Positions 1 through 7,606 are shown, numbered from the stretch's first letter. The stretch: DNA of 24,825 bases from JANNAV01 sp031384695 (GCA_031384695.1 JANNAV010000271.1:1-24825), one strand, 5' to 3'. Notes: generated by a model not told the origin, from the sequence alone. Program-made: numbers and translations.

Positions 1-113
1 GATCCGTTCACGACCAAGCCAGTGACGATCCAACCACCGTCACCGTCCGGCAAGTTCAAGGTGCCGGACGGTGCCTCCTTTGTCGCATGGGAGGCTGGAA
101 TAGTCATAAGACA

Positions 114-223
114 AGCGGATTTCCTTCAATCTGATTCAGATTGAAGGCAATCCAAGACAAGATCAGCTTGGGAATGTTGCGTATTGCCTACAACCGGCTG
201 AACCCGGTTGCATGCGACACGCT
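114..223. repeat. 110-bp palindromic intergenic repeat, copy A
   Basis: This element has the same length as a second copy at 5229-5338 and aligns with it closely over its first half. It starts with AGCGG and ends with CGCT. It contains a near-perfect hairpin (CCTTCAATCTGA at 123-134 pairing with TCAGATTGAAGG at 136-147). A linker ending in GGAATGTTGCG follows. A second hairpin has CAACCGG at 191-197 pairing with CCGGTTG at 204-210. The second half differs in sequence from the other copy but still folds. It lies just upstream of the CobW-type gene and may form part of its leader or promoter region. No coding capacity is evident. Whether it is mobile or a structured RNA or DNA element cannot be told from two copies. 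Confidence 0.75.
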
Positions 224-295
224 CTAGGCGGCCCCCCCCCGTTCCGTTTGCCGTAACCCGGCGCTATGCTGGGACGACCCACGAGGAGCCGCCCC

Positions 296-1414
296 ATGAG
301 CCTGACGCCGATCACCCTACTGACAGGCTTTCTCGGCTCGGGCAAAACCACGCTGCTGAACCACCTGCTGCGCGATCCCTGCGCAGGCCGGGTGGCGGTG
401 GTGATCAACGAATTTGGCGCCATCGGCCTTGACCATGATCTGGTGCAGAAGGCCACGGAAGAGCTGGTGCTGATGCAATCGGGCTGCCTCTGCTGCACCA
501 TCCGCGGTGACCTCGCGCGCACGCTACTGGACCTTGTGGCGCGGCGTCAGGCGGGCAGCATCGCCTTTGACCGGGTGGTGATCGAAACCACGGGGTTGGC
601 CGATCCGGGGCCGATCCTGCGCACGCTGCTGCTGGACGCGGGGTTGACTGCGGCGTTCCGGCTGGACGGGGTTATCGTCACGGCGGATGCGGCGGTGGGG
701 CCGCGCACGCTGGATCTGCAGGCCGAGGCGGTGAACCAGATCGCCATCGCCGACCGCATCGTGGTGAGCAAGGCCGATCTGGTAACGGCAGATGCGCTCG
801 CCGCTTTCGAGGCGCGGCTGGCGGTGATCAATCCCGGAGCGACCCGGCTGCACGCCGACCATGGCCGGGTGGCGGTGGCAGACCTGTTCGACATCTCGGG
901 CCTCGACAGCGAGGCGGGCGCGGGCCAGGTGCTGGAATGGGTGAACGCGGCGGCCTATCAGGTGCCACGCGCAAGCGTTGCCCGCGCGCCCGAACCCGCC
1001 ACACCACTGGGCGCCATGGACTACGGCCTCTTCGCCGCAGGCCGCGCGCCACAACCGCTGCCGGGGTTGAAAAATCCGGGCCACCACGACCGGCGCATCA
1101 CTTCGGTGTCGATCACCATCGACCACCCGATCCCGGCCGATGTGTTCGAGCATTGGCTGGATACGCTGATAGCCCTCAGGGGCCGCGACATCCTGCGGAT
1201 CAAGGGGATTGTCCATGTGGCAGGCCGCCCCGCCCCTTTCGCGCTGCACGGGGTGCAGCATATCTTCCATCCACTGACCGAACTCACCCGCTTTCCCATA
1301 GGCGAGACGGTCAGCCGGATCGTGGTGATCGCGCGCGATATCCCGCAAGCGCAGTTGGAAGCCAGTCTGGACGTGCTGACGCTGCGGCCCGGCGTGCGAA
1401 GCTGGCAACCTTGA
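296..1414 (+). CDS. CobW/COG0523-family GTPase, putative metallochaperone
   Basis: This is a 372-residue G3E-family P-loop GTPase with a C-terminal CobW domain. The Walker A motif GFLGSGKT is at residues 11-18, the family metal-binding CxCC motif (GCLCC) at 63-67, a switch-like ETTGLADPGP segment follows, and the guanine-specificity motif is SKAD. Family members (CobW, YjiA, ZNG1/ZigA) use GTP hydrolysis to deliver metal, usually zinc or cobalt, to client proteins. The start at 296 is preferred because GAGGAG lies about 7 bases upstream; an in-frame ATG at 266 lacks this. No cobalamin genes, Zur target or His-rich loop is seen nearby, so the metal is undetermined. It stands alone on the plus strand and converges on the oxidoreductase gene. 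Confidence 0.9.
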   Translation: MSLTPITLLTGFLGSGKTTLLNHLLRDPCAGRVAVVINEFGAIGLDHDLVQKATEELVLMQSGCLCCTIRGDLARTLLDLVARRQAGSIAFDRVVIETTGLADPGPILRTLLLDAGLTAAFRLDGVIVTADAAVGPRTLDLQAEAVNQIAIADRIVVSKADLVTADALAAFEARLAVINPGATRLHADHGRVAVADLFDISGLDSEAGAGQVLEWVNAAAYQVPRASVARAPEPATPLGAMDYGLFAAGRAPQPLPGLKNPGHHDRRITSVSITIDHPIPADVFEHWLDTLIALRGRDILRIKGIVHVAGRPAPFALHGVQHIFHPLTELTRFPIGETVSRIVVIARDIPQAQLEASLDVLTLRPGVRSWQP

Positions 1415-1536
1415 ACAGGCACGGAAAGTGACAGCAGGCCCCAAATGCGATGCGCCGCACCACCACCCCAAAAACACCGCTCAAGACAGTTTGCTTAGAT
1501 TTTTCCCTCGTTCTTTACTGCTCAAATATCCCACGG

Positions 1537-1594
1537 GGGTGCGGGGGTGTGAAACCCCCGCTTTTCAACGGCGGGTGCGGGGGTGTAAAACCCC
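1537..1594. terminator. Twin GC hairpins between convergent genes
   Basis: The same unit, GGGTGCGGGGGTGT followed by an AACCCC arm, occurs twice with a 36-bp offset (1537-1559 and 1573-1594). The first copy folds as GCGGGGGT (1541-1548), loop GTGAA, ACCCCCGC (1554-1561), and is followed by CTTTTC on the plus strand, which fits an intrinsic terminator for the CobW gene. The second folds as GGGGT (1580-1584) with ACCCC (1590-1594) and its last base is part of the oxidoreductase stop codon. The region is probably a bidirectional terminator between converging genes. The duplicated unit also looks like a REP-type intergenic element. Confidence 0.6.
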
Positions 1595-2973
1595 TACCGC
1601 CCCGTCAGCCAGTTGCCAAACGCCGCAAACCGCGAGGGTGGCCCGCCGAGGCGGCTTTCGCGCTGATCGGCGATGTGAAACAGCTTGTACATCGCCTGCA
1701 CCCCCAGCCAGCGCAGCGGCTCGCGCTCCCATGGCCGCACCCGCCGGTTCACCCATGGCAGGCCGGTGATTGCGGTCTTGCGCCCCAAGGCCAGATCGGC
1801 CAGCGTCCGCCCCGCCAGATTGGCGGTGGAAACCCCCACCCCGACATAGCCCCCCGCCCAGCCCAAACCGGTGCCCGGATCAAGCCCCACCGTCGCGCAC
1901 CAGTCGCGCGGCACCCCGATCACGCCGCACCAGGCGTGATCCACCGGGTAATCGGCGGCCTCGGGGAAATGCTGGCGCAGCACCGCCGTCAACCGCGCAA
2001 TCGTCACCGCATCCGGCGCGCCGTTGCTGTCCATCCTTGATCCGAACCGGTAGGGCACGCCGCGCGCCCCCACCGTGATCCGCCCTTCGCGCGTGCGCTG
2101 GCAATAGCAATAGGCGTTGTTCATGTCGCCGATCAGCTCGTGCCCCTCCCAGCCGATCCGCGCCCAAACCTCGGGCGGCAAGGGCACGGTTGCGATCTGC
2201 GCTGAATTCAGCGGCAGCCACTCGCGCTTGCGCCCCGGCAGGGTGGCAGTAAACCCTTCGGTACAGCGCAGAATGACCGGGGCCGAAACCACGCCTTGCG
2301 CGCAGGTCACTCGCCCCTTGGCATAATCCAGCACTTCCGTGCCCTCAACAATCCGCGCCCCCAGCCGCTCCACCGCCAAGGCCAGCCCGCGCACCAGCTT
2401 GGCCGGCTGCACCCGCGCCATGCCGCTGACCAGCATCGCGCCCAGAGTGCCGGGAATGGTGATGCGCTGGCGCAACTCCGCCGCCGTCAACTCGCGCACC
2501 CGCGCGCCCTCGCCCCAATGGGTGCGGTGGACAATCTCGGCCCGCATCCGCACCAGTTGGGCGGGGTTGGTGGCCACCATCATCTCGGCGCTGGGGATGA
2601 TATCGGCGTCAATACCCTCTTCGGCGCAGATGCGGATGATCTCGGGCACGGTGCCCTCCAGCGCCTGCACCATCTCCAGCACCGCGGCGCGCGAGGTGTC
2701 TGCCGCATAGCGTTCGTGGTCCCATGCAAAGGTGCCCATGCACCACCCGCCATTGCGCCCCGACGCGCCGAACCCGGCAAATTCCTTCTCGATCACCAGC
2801 ACATTCAGGCGCGGATTGGCTTTTTTCAGATAATAGGCCGCCCAAAGCCCGGTATAGCCTGCGCCGATGATCGCCACATCCGCCGTGGTATCGCCTTGCA
2901 ACGCGGCGCGGCGGGCGGGCAGGCCGATATCGGCATACCAGAACGAAACATCGCCGATGGTGGGCTTGGACAT
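1594..2973 (-). CDS. FAD-dependent amine/amino-acid oxidoreductase (DAO family)
   Basis: The 459-residue protein belongs to the D-amino-acid oxidase (DAO) flavoprotein fold. The N-terminus has the SFWYADIGLPARRAALQGD lead seen in gamma-glutamylputrescine oxidase-like proteins. The dinucleotide-binding GAGYTG is at 37-42, a glutamate ends the second strand (IEKE), and SGRNGGWC is at 71-78. The start at 2973 has GGGAG a few bases upstream. It lies 14 bp downstream of a LysR gene on the same strand, so the two are very likely cotranscribed. Known relatives oxidise gamma-glutamylputrescine, pipecolate, sarcosine or other secondary amines. The substrate here is not determined. The nearby glutaryl-CoA dehydrogenase makes a lysine or pipecolate route possible, but that is inference. 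Confidence 0.85.
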   Translation of the reverse strand: MSKPTIGDVSFWYADIGLPARRAALQGDTTADVAIIGAGYTGLWAAYYLKKANPRLNVLVIEKEFAGFGASGRNGGWCMGTFAWDHERYAADTSRAAVLEMVQALEGTVPEIIRICAEEGIDADIIPSAEMMVATNPAQLVRMRAEIVHRTHWGEGARVRELTAAELRQRITIPGTLGAMLVSGMARVQPAKLVRGLALAVERLGARIVEGTEVLDYAKGRVTCAQGVVSAPVILRCTEGFTATLPGRKREWLPLNSAQIATVPLPPEVWARIGWEGHELIGDMNNAYCYCQRTREGRITVGARGVPYRFGSRMDSNGAPDAVTIARLTAVLRQHFPEAADYPVDHAWCGVIGVPRDWCATVGLDPGTGLGWAGGYVGVGVSTANLAGRTLADLALGRKTAITGLPWVNRRVRPWEREPLRWLGVQAMYKLFHIADQRESRLGGPPSRFAAFGNWLTGR

Positions 2974-2987
2974 CCGTATCTCCCTGC

Positions 2988-3920
2988 TTATGCGCCACTT
3001 TGGGGCGGCGTGCTGGCAGGTGCAAGATGATGCGCGCCCAGCCAGCCGATAAACGACGCCAGCGGCGCACGCACCGCGCGGTCTTGCGGCCAGACCAGAT
3101 AATAGCTGCCCAAAGCCCGGATCGCCGGGCCGAACACCGGCACCAGCCGGTTCTGCGCCAGCGCCTCTTCCAGCAGAAACAGCGGCAGGATCGCCGCCCC
3201 CAAACCGTGCACCGCGCCTTGCATCATGGTGGCAAAATGATCGAACAGCATCCCCGGCGGCCGCAATCCCTGACAGCCGTAATGCGCCAGCCACCGCCCC
3301 CAATCGCCCGTCCGGCTTTCCAGATGCAACAGCGGCAGCCCCAGCACCGCGCGCGCGTCGCTCAGCGGTGCCGCCAGCAGGCTGGCATTCAGCAGGCTGG
3401 GGCTCACCACCGCCAGCACCTCTTCCTCCATCAGCCGCAGATACCGCGCCCCCGGCCAATCCTCGCGGCCATAATGAATGGCCGCATCAAAGCCGCTGCT
3501 GGCAAAATCGAACGGCGCAAGGCGGGTGGACAGGTTCACCGTCACCTCCGGGTGCAGGCGCGCAAACCCGGCCAGACGCGGCGCCAGCCAATGCATGCCA
3601 AAAGCGGGCAGGATGGCCAGGTTCAACGCACCCCCCAACGGGTTGGCCCGCAGCCGCAGCGACGCCGCCTGCAAGCTGCCAAGACAGCGCCGCACCTCGC
3701 GCACATAATCCTGTGCGGCGGGCGTCAGGCGCAGCCGCTGCTTGTCGCGGACCAGCAGCACCAGCCCCAGCTGATCCTCCAGCACCTTCAACTGGCGGCT
3801 GACAGCCCCTTGGGTCAACGACAGTTCCACCGCCGCCGCCGACGCGCTCTGTAACCGCTCCACCGCCTCCAGCGCCAGCAGCGAGGCCATCGACGGCAGA
3901 TATCGGCGCGCGCCCAGCAT
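2988..3920 (-). CDS. LysR-family transcriptional regulator (GcvA/GcdR-like)
   Basis: This is a 310-residue LysR-type regulator. An N-terminal winged helix-turn-helix contains LSLTQGAVSRQLKVLEDQLG, and a periplasmic-binding-like effector domain follows. The N-terminus (MLGARRYLPSMASLLALEAV) is of the type I associate with regulators beside glutaryl-CoA dehydrogenase genes. The start at 3920 is chosen because GAGGA lies 8 bases upstream; ATG at 3935 is an alternative adding five residues. It is divergent from gcdH with about 87 bp between them, the usual layout for a LysR protein controlling its neighbour. It also sits 14 bp upstream of the oxidoreductase gene, so it may control both sides. The effector is unknown, perhaps glutarate or a lysine catabolite. 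Confidence 0.9.
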   Translation of the reverse strand: MLGARRYLPSMASLLALEAVERLQSASAAAVELSLTQGAVSRQLKVLEDQLGLVLLVRDKQRLRLTPAAQDYVREVRRCLGSLQAASLRLRANPLGGALNLAILPAFGMHWLAPRLAGFARLHPEVTVNLSTRLAPFDFASSGFDAAIHYGREDWPGARYLRLMEEEVLAVVSPSLLNASLLAAPLSDARAVLGLPLLHLESRTGDWGRWLAHYGCQGLRPPGMLFDHFATMMQGAVHGLGAAILPLFLLEEALAQNRLVPVFGPAIRALGSYYLVWPQDRAVRAPLASFIGWLGAHHLAPASTPPQSGA

Positions 3921-4007
3921 ATGAGGTTTCCTCATGACCCAGTGATGCAGTTTCGATAGCCTGCCGCAGCGATTTCTGCAAGGATAGCCTGATCGCAGGA
4001 GAGCCCG
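3921..4007. promoter_or_regulatory. Divergent LysR/gcdH control region
   Basis: This short region must hold the promoters for both the LysR-oxidoreductase pair and gcdH. It contains the direct repeat GATAGCCTG at 3955-3963 and 3983-3991 (28 bp apart), and inverted TGCAG (3946-3950) and CTGCA (3976-3980). These are candidate sites for the LysR protein. No clear -35/-10 pair could be picked out. GGAGAG shortly before the gcdH ATG is a good ribosome binding site. Confidence 0.4.
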
Positions 4008-5228
4008 ATGCCCGATAAACCCGAACTCAAAGCCAAAGACGCCCCCGATCTGGGGCGGTTCGATTGGCAGGATCCCTTCCGCATGGAAGATCAGCTGACC
4101 GATGAGGAACGCATGCTGCGCGACGGCGCGCGCGCCTATGCAGAAGGCAAGCTGCAACCCCGCATCATCGCCGCCTACCGCGACGAGGCGACAGATCCTG
4201 CAATTTTCCGCGAAATGGGCGCCATGGGCCTGCTCGGCGTGACCATCCCCGAACAATACGGCGGCCTTGGCGCGTCATATGTCGCTTACGGCCTGATCGC
4301 GCGCGAGGTGGAGCGGGTGGATTCCGGCTACCGCAGCATGATGTCGGTGCAATCCTCGCTGGTGATGTATCCGATCTATGCCTACGGCACCGAGGCGCAG
4401 CGGCTGAAATTCTTGCCAAAACTGTCCTCCGGCGAATGGATCGGCTGTTTCGGCCTGACCGAACCCGATGCGGGCTCGGACCCTGCGGGCATGAAAACCG
4501 TGGCGCGCAAGACTGCGACAGGCTATGTGATTTCAGGTGCGAAAATGTGGATTTCCAACGCGCCCATCGCCGATGTGTTCGTGGTCTGGGCGAAATCTGA
4601 AGCGCATGGCGGCAAGATCAAGGGTTTCGTACTGGAACGTGGCGCCAAGGGGCTTTCAACCCCGAAAATCAGCGGCAAGCTGTCGCTGCGCGCCTCCGTC
4701 ACCGGCGAGATCGTGATGCAGGATGTCGCGGTGGGCGAGGATGCGCTGCTGCCGCATGTCGAAGGGTTGAAAGGCCCGTTCGGCTGCCTGAACCGCGCCC
4801 GGTTCGGCATCAGTTGGGGGGTGATGGGGGCTGCAGAATTCTGCCTGCACGCCGCGCGCCAATACGGGCTGGACCGCAGGCAGTTTGGCAAACCGCTGGC
4901 GCAGACCCAGTTGTACCAGTTGAAACTGGCCAATATGATGTCGGAAATCGCGCTTGGCTTGCAAGCCAGCCTGCAAGTGGGGCGGCTGTTGGATGCGGCG
5001 AATGCAGCGCCTGAGATGATCAGCATCATCAAGCGCAACAACTGTGGCAAGGCGCTGGACGCCGCCCGGATGGCGCGCGACATGCACGGCGGCAACGGCA
5101 TTCAGGAAGATTACCAGATCATGCGCCACATGGTTAATCTGGAAACGGTGAACACGTATGAAGGCACCCATGATGTCCACGCCCTGATACTGGGCCGCGC
5201 CATCACCGGGCTGCAGGCGTTTTTCTAG
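4008..5228 (+). CDS. gcdH: Glutaryl-CoA dehydrogenase
   Basis: The 406-residue protein is an acyl-CoA dehydrogenase of the glutaryl-CoA type. It oxidatively decarboxylates glutaryl-CoA to crotonyl-CoA, a late step in lysine, tryptophan and glutarate breakdown, and passes electrons to ETF. Visible hallmarks are the N-terminal FDWQDPF and LTDEERMLRD, FGLTEPDAGSDP in the FAD/substrate region, the GCLNRARFGISWG stretch typical of this subfamily, RDMHGGNGI, and the catalytic glutamate E385 in NTYEGTHD. Length is normal for bacterial members. The start has GGAGAG about 7 bases upstream. The CaiB-type CoA-transferase gene often found next to gcdH is absent here; a repeat begins directly after the stop codon. 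Confidence 0.95.
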   Translation: MPDKPELKAKDAPDLGRFDWQDPFRMEDQLTDEERMLRDGARAYAEGKLQPRIIAAYRDEATDPAIFREMGAMGLLGVTIPEQYGGLGASYVAYGLIAREVERVDSGYRSMMSVQSSLVMYPIYAYGTEAQRLKFLPKLSSGEWIGCFGLTEPDAGSDPAGMKTVARKTATGYVISGAKMWISNAPIADVFVVWAKSEAHGGKIKGFVLERGAKGLSTPKISGKLSLRASVTGEIVMQDVAVGEDALLPHVEGLKGPFGCLNRARFGISWGVMGAAEFCLHAARQYGLDRRQFGKPLAQTQLYQLKLANMMSEIALGLQASLQVGRLLDAANAAPEMISIIKRNNCGKALDAARMARDMHGGNGIQEDYQIMRHMVNLETVNTYEGTHDVHALILGRAITGLQAFF

Positions 5229-5338
5229 AGCGGTTTGCCTTCAATCTGGATCAGATTGAAGGCAAATTAAGACAGGTGCAGGCTTGGAATGTTGCGGTTT
5301 GCATTTGCTCGGGTGAACCAGATCAAATGCAAACCGCT
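5229..5338. repeat. 110-bp palindromic intergenic repeat, copy B
   Basis: The element begins one base after the gcdH stop codon. It has perfect 10-bp terminal inverted repeats, AGCGGTTTGC (5229-5238) and GCAAACCGCT (5329-5338). Inside are two strong hairpins: TTTGCCTTCAATCTG pairing with CAGATTGAAGGCAAA, and GCGGTTTGCATTTG pairing with CAAATGCAAACCGC. It has the same 110-bp length as the copy at 114-223, and the first 60 bases are nearly the same. In position it could act as a 3' structure for the gcdH transcript. The terminal inverted repeats resemble those of a MITE, but no duplicated target site is obvious. Confidence 0.8.
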
Positions 5339-5380
5339 TTAAGGCCGGATGGGTTCCTGAGTGAAACCACTCTCCGCCGC

Positions 5381-5426
5381 CTGTTTCTTGCCGGATTTGA
5401 CGTCAATCAACTCCGGCAAGAAACAG
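5381..5426. terminator. 15-bp-arm hairpin downstream of the DUF2793 gene
   Basis: CTGTTTCTTGCCGGA (5381-5395) pairs perfectly with TCCGGCAAGAAACAG (5412-5426) around a 16-base loop. It lies 12 bp past the stop codon of the minus-strand DUF2793 gene and about 150 bp after gcdH, so it may terminate or stabilise either transcript, although there is no clear run of T. The first 28 bases nearly match 10193-10220 at the end of the ArgP-like gene, so it is also a dispersed repeat. A small hairpin, GAGTG (5359-5363) with CACTC (5368-5372), precedes it. Confidence 0.6.
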
Positions 5427-5437
5427 AAAGTCCCCCA

Positions 5438-7606
5438 TCAAACCAACCGCAACCACACCGCCGTCGCGTTGGCCGAGTTCAGCTCGATCGACGCATAGCC
5501 CCAACTGGCCGGGGCCACCGTCGCATAAGCCAGCGTGCGGCGGAACAGCTTGCGTGCCGTCGTCACCGGGGTATTGCCGCCATTCAGGTCCGGCGTCGCA
5601 TAAAGCTGCCAGGCCGCCAGCGTGGCGGTGGAACTGTGCCGCACCCCCAGCCAATAGCATTTCCCCTCCAGCAGAGTGATGGCCACCGTCGCCGTCTTCA
5701 CCCCGGTGGTGCCGAAATCAAGATCAACGGTTTCCAGCAGCAACCCCGCGGGCCGCCCCAGATTGTCCGACGCATAAACCACCAGCTTGCCCAAGGCCGC
5801 CGCCACCGCCGTGGTGCAGTTCACCGCCAGCCGGTCGATCACACAATCCCCCCTCGGCACGAAGGGAAAGATATCCACCCGCCCCGCCGCCCCCAAAAGC
5901 GTGGTGGTGGCACCGCCGCCGTTCGAGGTGGTCATCACGTAATCCCCCGCAACCGGCGTCAACCATGTCACCGCCTGCATCGGGTTCAACACCGCGCTCC
6001 GCCCGTCCGCCCGCACCCGCACCTGCCCGCTGGTGGCGTTATGCCACAACGCCCCGCTCGCGGGCGAAACAGGATCGCTCACCTGTCCCGCCAGCGTTAC
6101 GGGCTGGGCAAAACTGACCACACCACTGCCCGCCGTGATCGTCACCGCGTCGAAATAGCCGCTGCCGTTGGCGCTGACCTTCACCTTGAAATCGTCAGAC
6201 CCCAGCAACCCCACCAAGGCCCGCCCCGAAAACCCGGTCTTGAAGGCGATAGCGGCATCATTGCCCACCGCCGCCTTGTTCACCGTCGCCTCAACCCCGG
6301 CCCCCGCATGGTTGATCAGCACCGCCGGCGTGTTCACCGACAGCCGGTTGGTGGCATCGCCCACAGCCCCGCCCAACCCCAGATAATTCGCCGCCAGCAC
6401 CGCCTGCGGCATCGCAACCGAGGTTACCGTATTGGCAAATGTCACCACCGGGCTGTTCACCACCAGCGCGCCGCCCGCACCCGCCACCGCCGACCCCAGA
6501 TTGACAACGGTGGTAGAGCCGGAAACCCCGTCGGTGCCCAGATTGACCGTCTTGGTGCTGCCCGAAACCGTGGCCCCGCTACCCACCCCGTAACTGGCCG
6601 CCGCAGTAGAGTTGCCGATGATGCCGCTGGCCGCACTCACCACGAAAGTGCCGGAAAACGTCTTGGCGCCGGTGAAGGTCTGGGTGCCGTTCAGCGCCGC
6701 CAACTCGCTCGAGGTGTTGGGCAGGCTGAACACCCGCGTCACCCCGGTGGGGATGGTCGCGCATTGAAACATCGCCTGCTTGGTCGGGTCCAGATCATCC
6801 TGCAACGCAAAAACCGCATCCGAAAACACCGTCGGGCTGCCACCGCCGATCACATCCAGCGAGACGCCCGCCTGCCGCGTGCGCAGCTTGCCAGTGCTGC
6901 TGTTGTACCACAGATCGCCATTGCCGGGTGCCGCCAGATCGCCCGCCATCGGATCAAGGCGAAAGCCGTTCATCGCCATCACCAGCCCGTCATCCTTGTC
7001 GATCACCAAACCGTTGCGAAAGGTGGTGCCGTCCGGGCTGACCTTGATGGTGAAATCATCGTTGCCGGTCAGGCCCATCTCGGCCCGGCCGGCAAAGCCG
7101 GTCTGAAACATCAGGCTGGCAGTGTCCGCCGCCGCCGCCTTGTTCACCTTCACCTGATGGCCGGTGCCCGCATGGCTGAGCAGGGTTGCAGGCGCTGAAA
7201 CCGACAGGCGGTTGGTGGCATCGGGCGTGGCCGAAACCCCGATCCGCGGCACCACAAGCGGCTTTTCACTGTCGCCAACCCAGGCACTGCCGGTGAACAC
7301 CGCCATCTGCGCCTCATCGCCAATCCACGCCTGCCAGCCCGCGAGGGGGGGATAGAAACTCCAGTAGGAATTGGCGAAATTGGTGATCTGCCCCGATTTC
7401 CCGGCCCAGGCCCCGCTGGCCCCGGCGGCGATGATGTACCGGTCGCCGGTGCTGGGGGTCGCAGGCGGTGCCGCCAGATTGCGCGCCTTCACCGCCAGTT
7501 GCACCGCCACATCCAGCACCAGCATGGCCTCGTTATGGGTGACATGCTTTTGCGCCTGCGAGGGTTGGATCAATGGCAAGGACAGAATGGGCGAGTTGTC
7601 GGACAT
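5438..7606 (-). CDS. DUF2793-type phage/GTA fibre-like protein
   Basis: This 722-residue protein opens with a segment I recognise as DUF2793 (about residues 5-112, LPLIQPSQAQKHVTHNEAM and GDRYIIAAGASGAWAG). A module of about 85 residues occurs twice: 129-212 and 417-501, each starting DATNRLSV and containing NKAA, TGF.GRA and DDF.VKVS. Each copy is followed by a GDLWYNSSTGKLRTR or GALWHNATSGQVRVR strip typical of tail fibres. The middle (300-390) is Thr/Ser/Gly/Val-rich with TQTFTGAKTFSGTF and two VNLG repeats. Residues 555-722 look like a beta-rich carbohydrate-binding tip. GGAGG precedes the start. DUF2793 proteins accompany prophages and gene transfer agents in this group; no capsid, tail or lysis gene is present here. 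A surface adhesin is the alternative. Confidence 0.75.
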   Translation of the reverse strand: MSDNSPILSLPLIQPSQAQKHVTHNEAMLVLDVAVQLAVKARNLAAPPATPSTGDRYIIAAGASGAWAGKSGQITNFANSYWSFYPPLAGWQAWIGDEAQMAVFTGSAWVGDSEKPLVVPRIGVSATPDATNRLSVSAPATLLSHAGTGHQVKVNKAAAADTASLMFQTGFAGRAEMGLTGNDDFTIKVSPDGTTFRNGLVIDKDDGLVMAMNGFRLDPMAGDLAAPGNGDLWYNSSTGKLRTRQAGVSLDVIGGGSPTVFSDAVFALQDDLDPTKQAMFQCATIPTGVTRVFSLPNTSSELAALNGTQTFTGAKTFSGTFVVSAASGIIGNSTAAASYGVGSGATVSGSTKTVNLGTDGVSGSTTVVNLGSAVAGAGGALVVNSPVVTFANTVTSVAMPQAVLAANYLGLGGAVGDATNRLSVNTPAVLINHAGAGVEATVNKAAVGNDAAIAFKTGFSGRALVGLLGSDDFKVKVSANGSGYFDAVTITAGSGVVSFAQPVTLAGQVSDPVSPASGALWHNATSGQVRVRADGRSAVLNPMQAVTWLTPVAGDYVMTTSNGGGATTTLLGAAGRVDIFPFVPRGDCVIDRLAVNCTTAVAAALGKLVVYASDNLGRPAGLLLETVDLDFGTTGVKTATVAITLLEGKCYWLGVRHSSTATLAAWQLYATPDLNGGNTPVTTARKLFRRTLAYATVAPASWGYASIELNSANATAVWLRLV
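6104..6358 (-). repeat. Second copy of the internal DUF2793-protein module
   Basis: This segment encodes residues 417-501 and is homologous at protein level to residues 129-212 (encoded at 6971-7222). Shared positions include DATNRLSV, the HAG motif, NKAA, F.TGF.GRA, and DDF.VKVS with G at equivalent spacing. The offset between copies is 288 residues. This supports a tandem structural module in a fibre shaft built by duplication. Confidence 0.75.

Noticed and set aside
1..144. Open frame from the window edge ending in repeat copy A, possibly the C-terminal end of an upstream gene
   Set aside because: Only about 37 codons lie before the repeat, another frame is also open, and the peptide resembles no family I know. 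The sequence to the left would settle it.
3936..4256. An N-terminal extension of the LysR gene overlapping gcdH
   Set aside because: The extension is antisense to gcdH and precedes a normal LysR start with a good ribosome binding site.
5276..7198. A 640-codon open frame on the plus strand
   Set aside because: It lies antisense to the DUF2793 gene, is rich in Arg, His, Pro and Gln as expected from a high-GC shadow frame, and starts inside a repeat.
5229..7606. A prophage or gene transfer agent cluster around the DUF2793 gene
   Set aside because: No integrase, portal, capsid, terminase, tail or lysis gene is adjacent; only the single fibre-like gene is seen.
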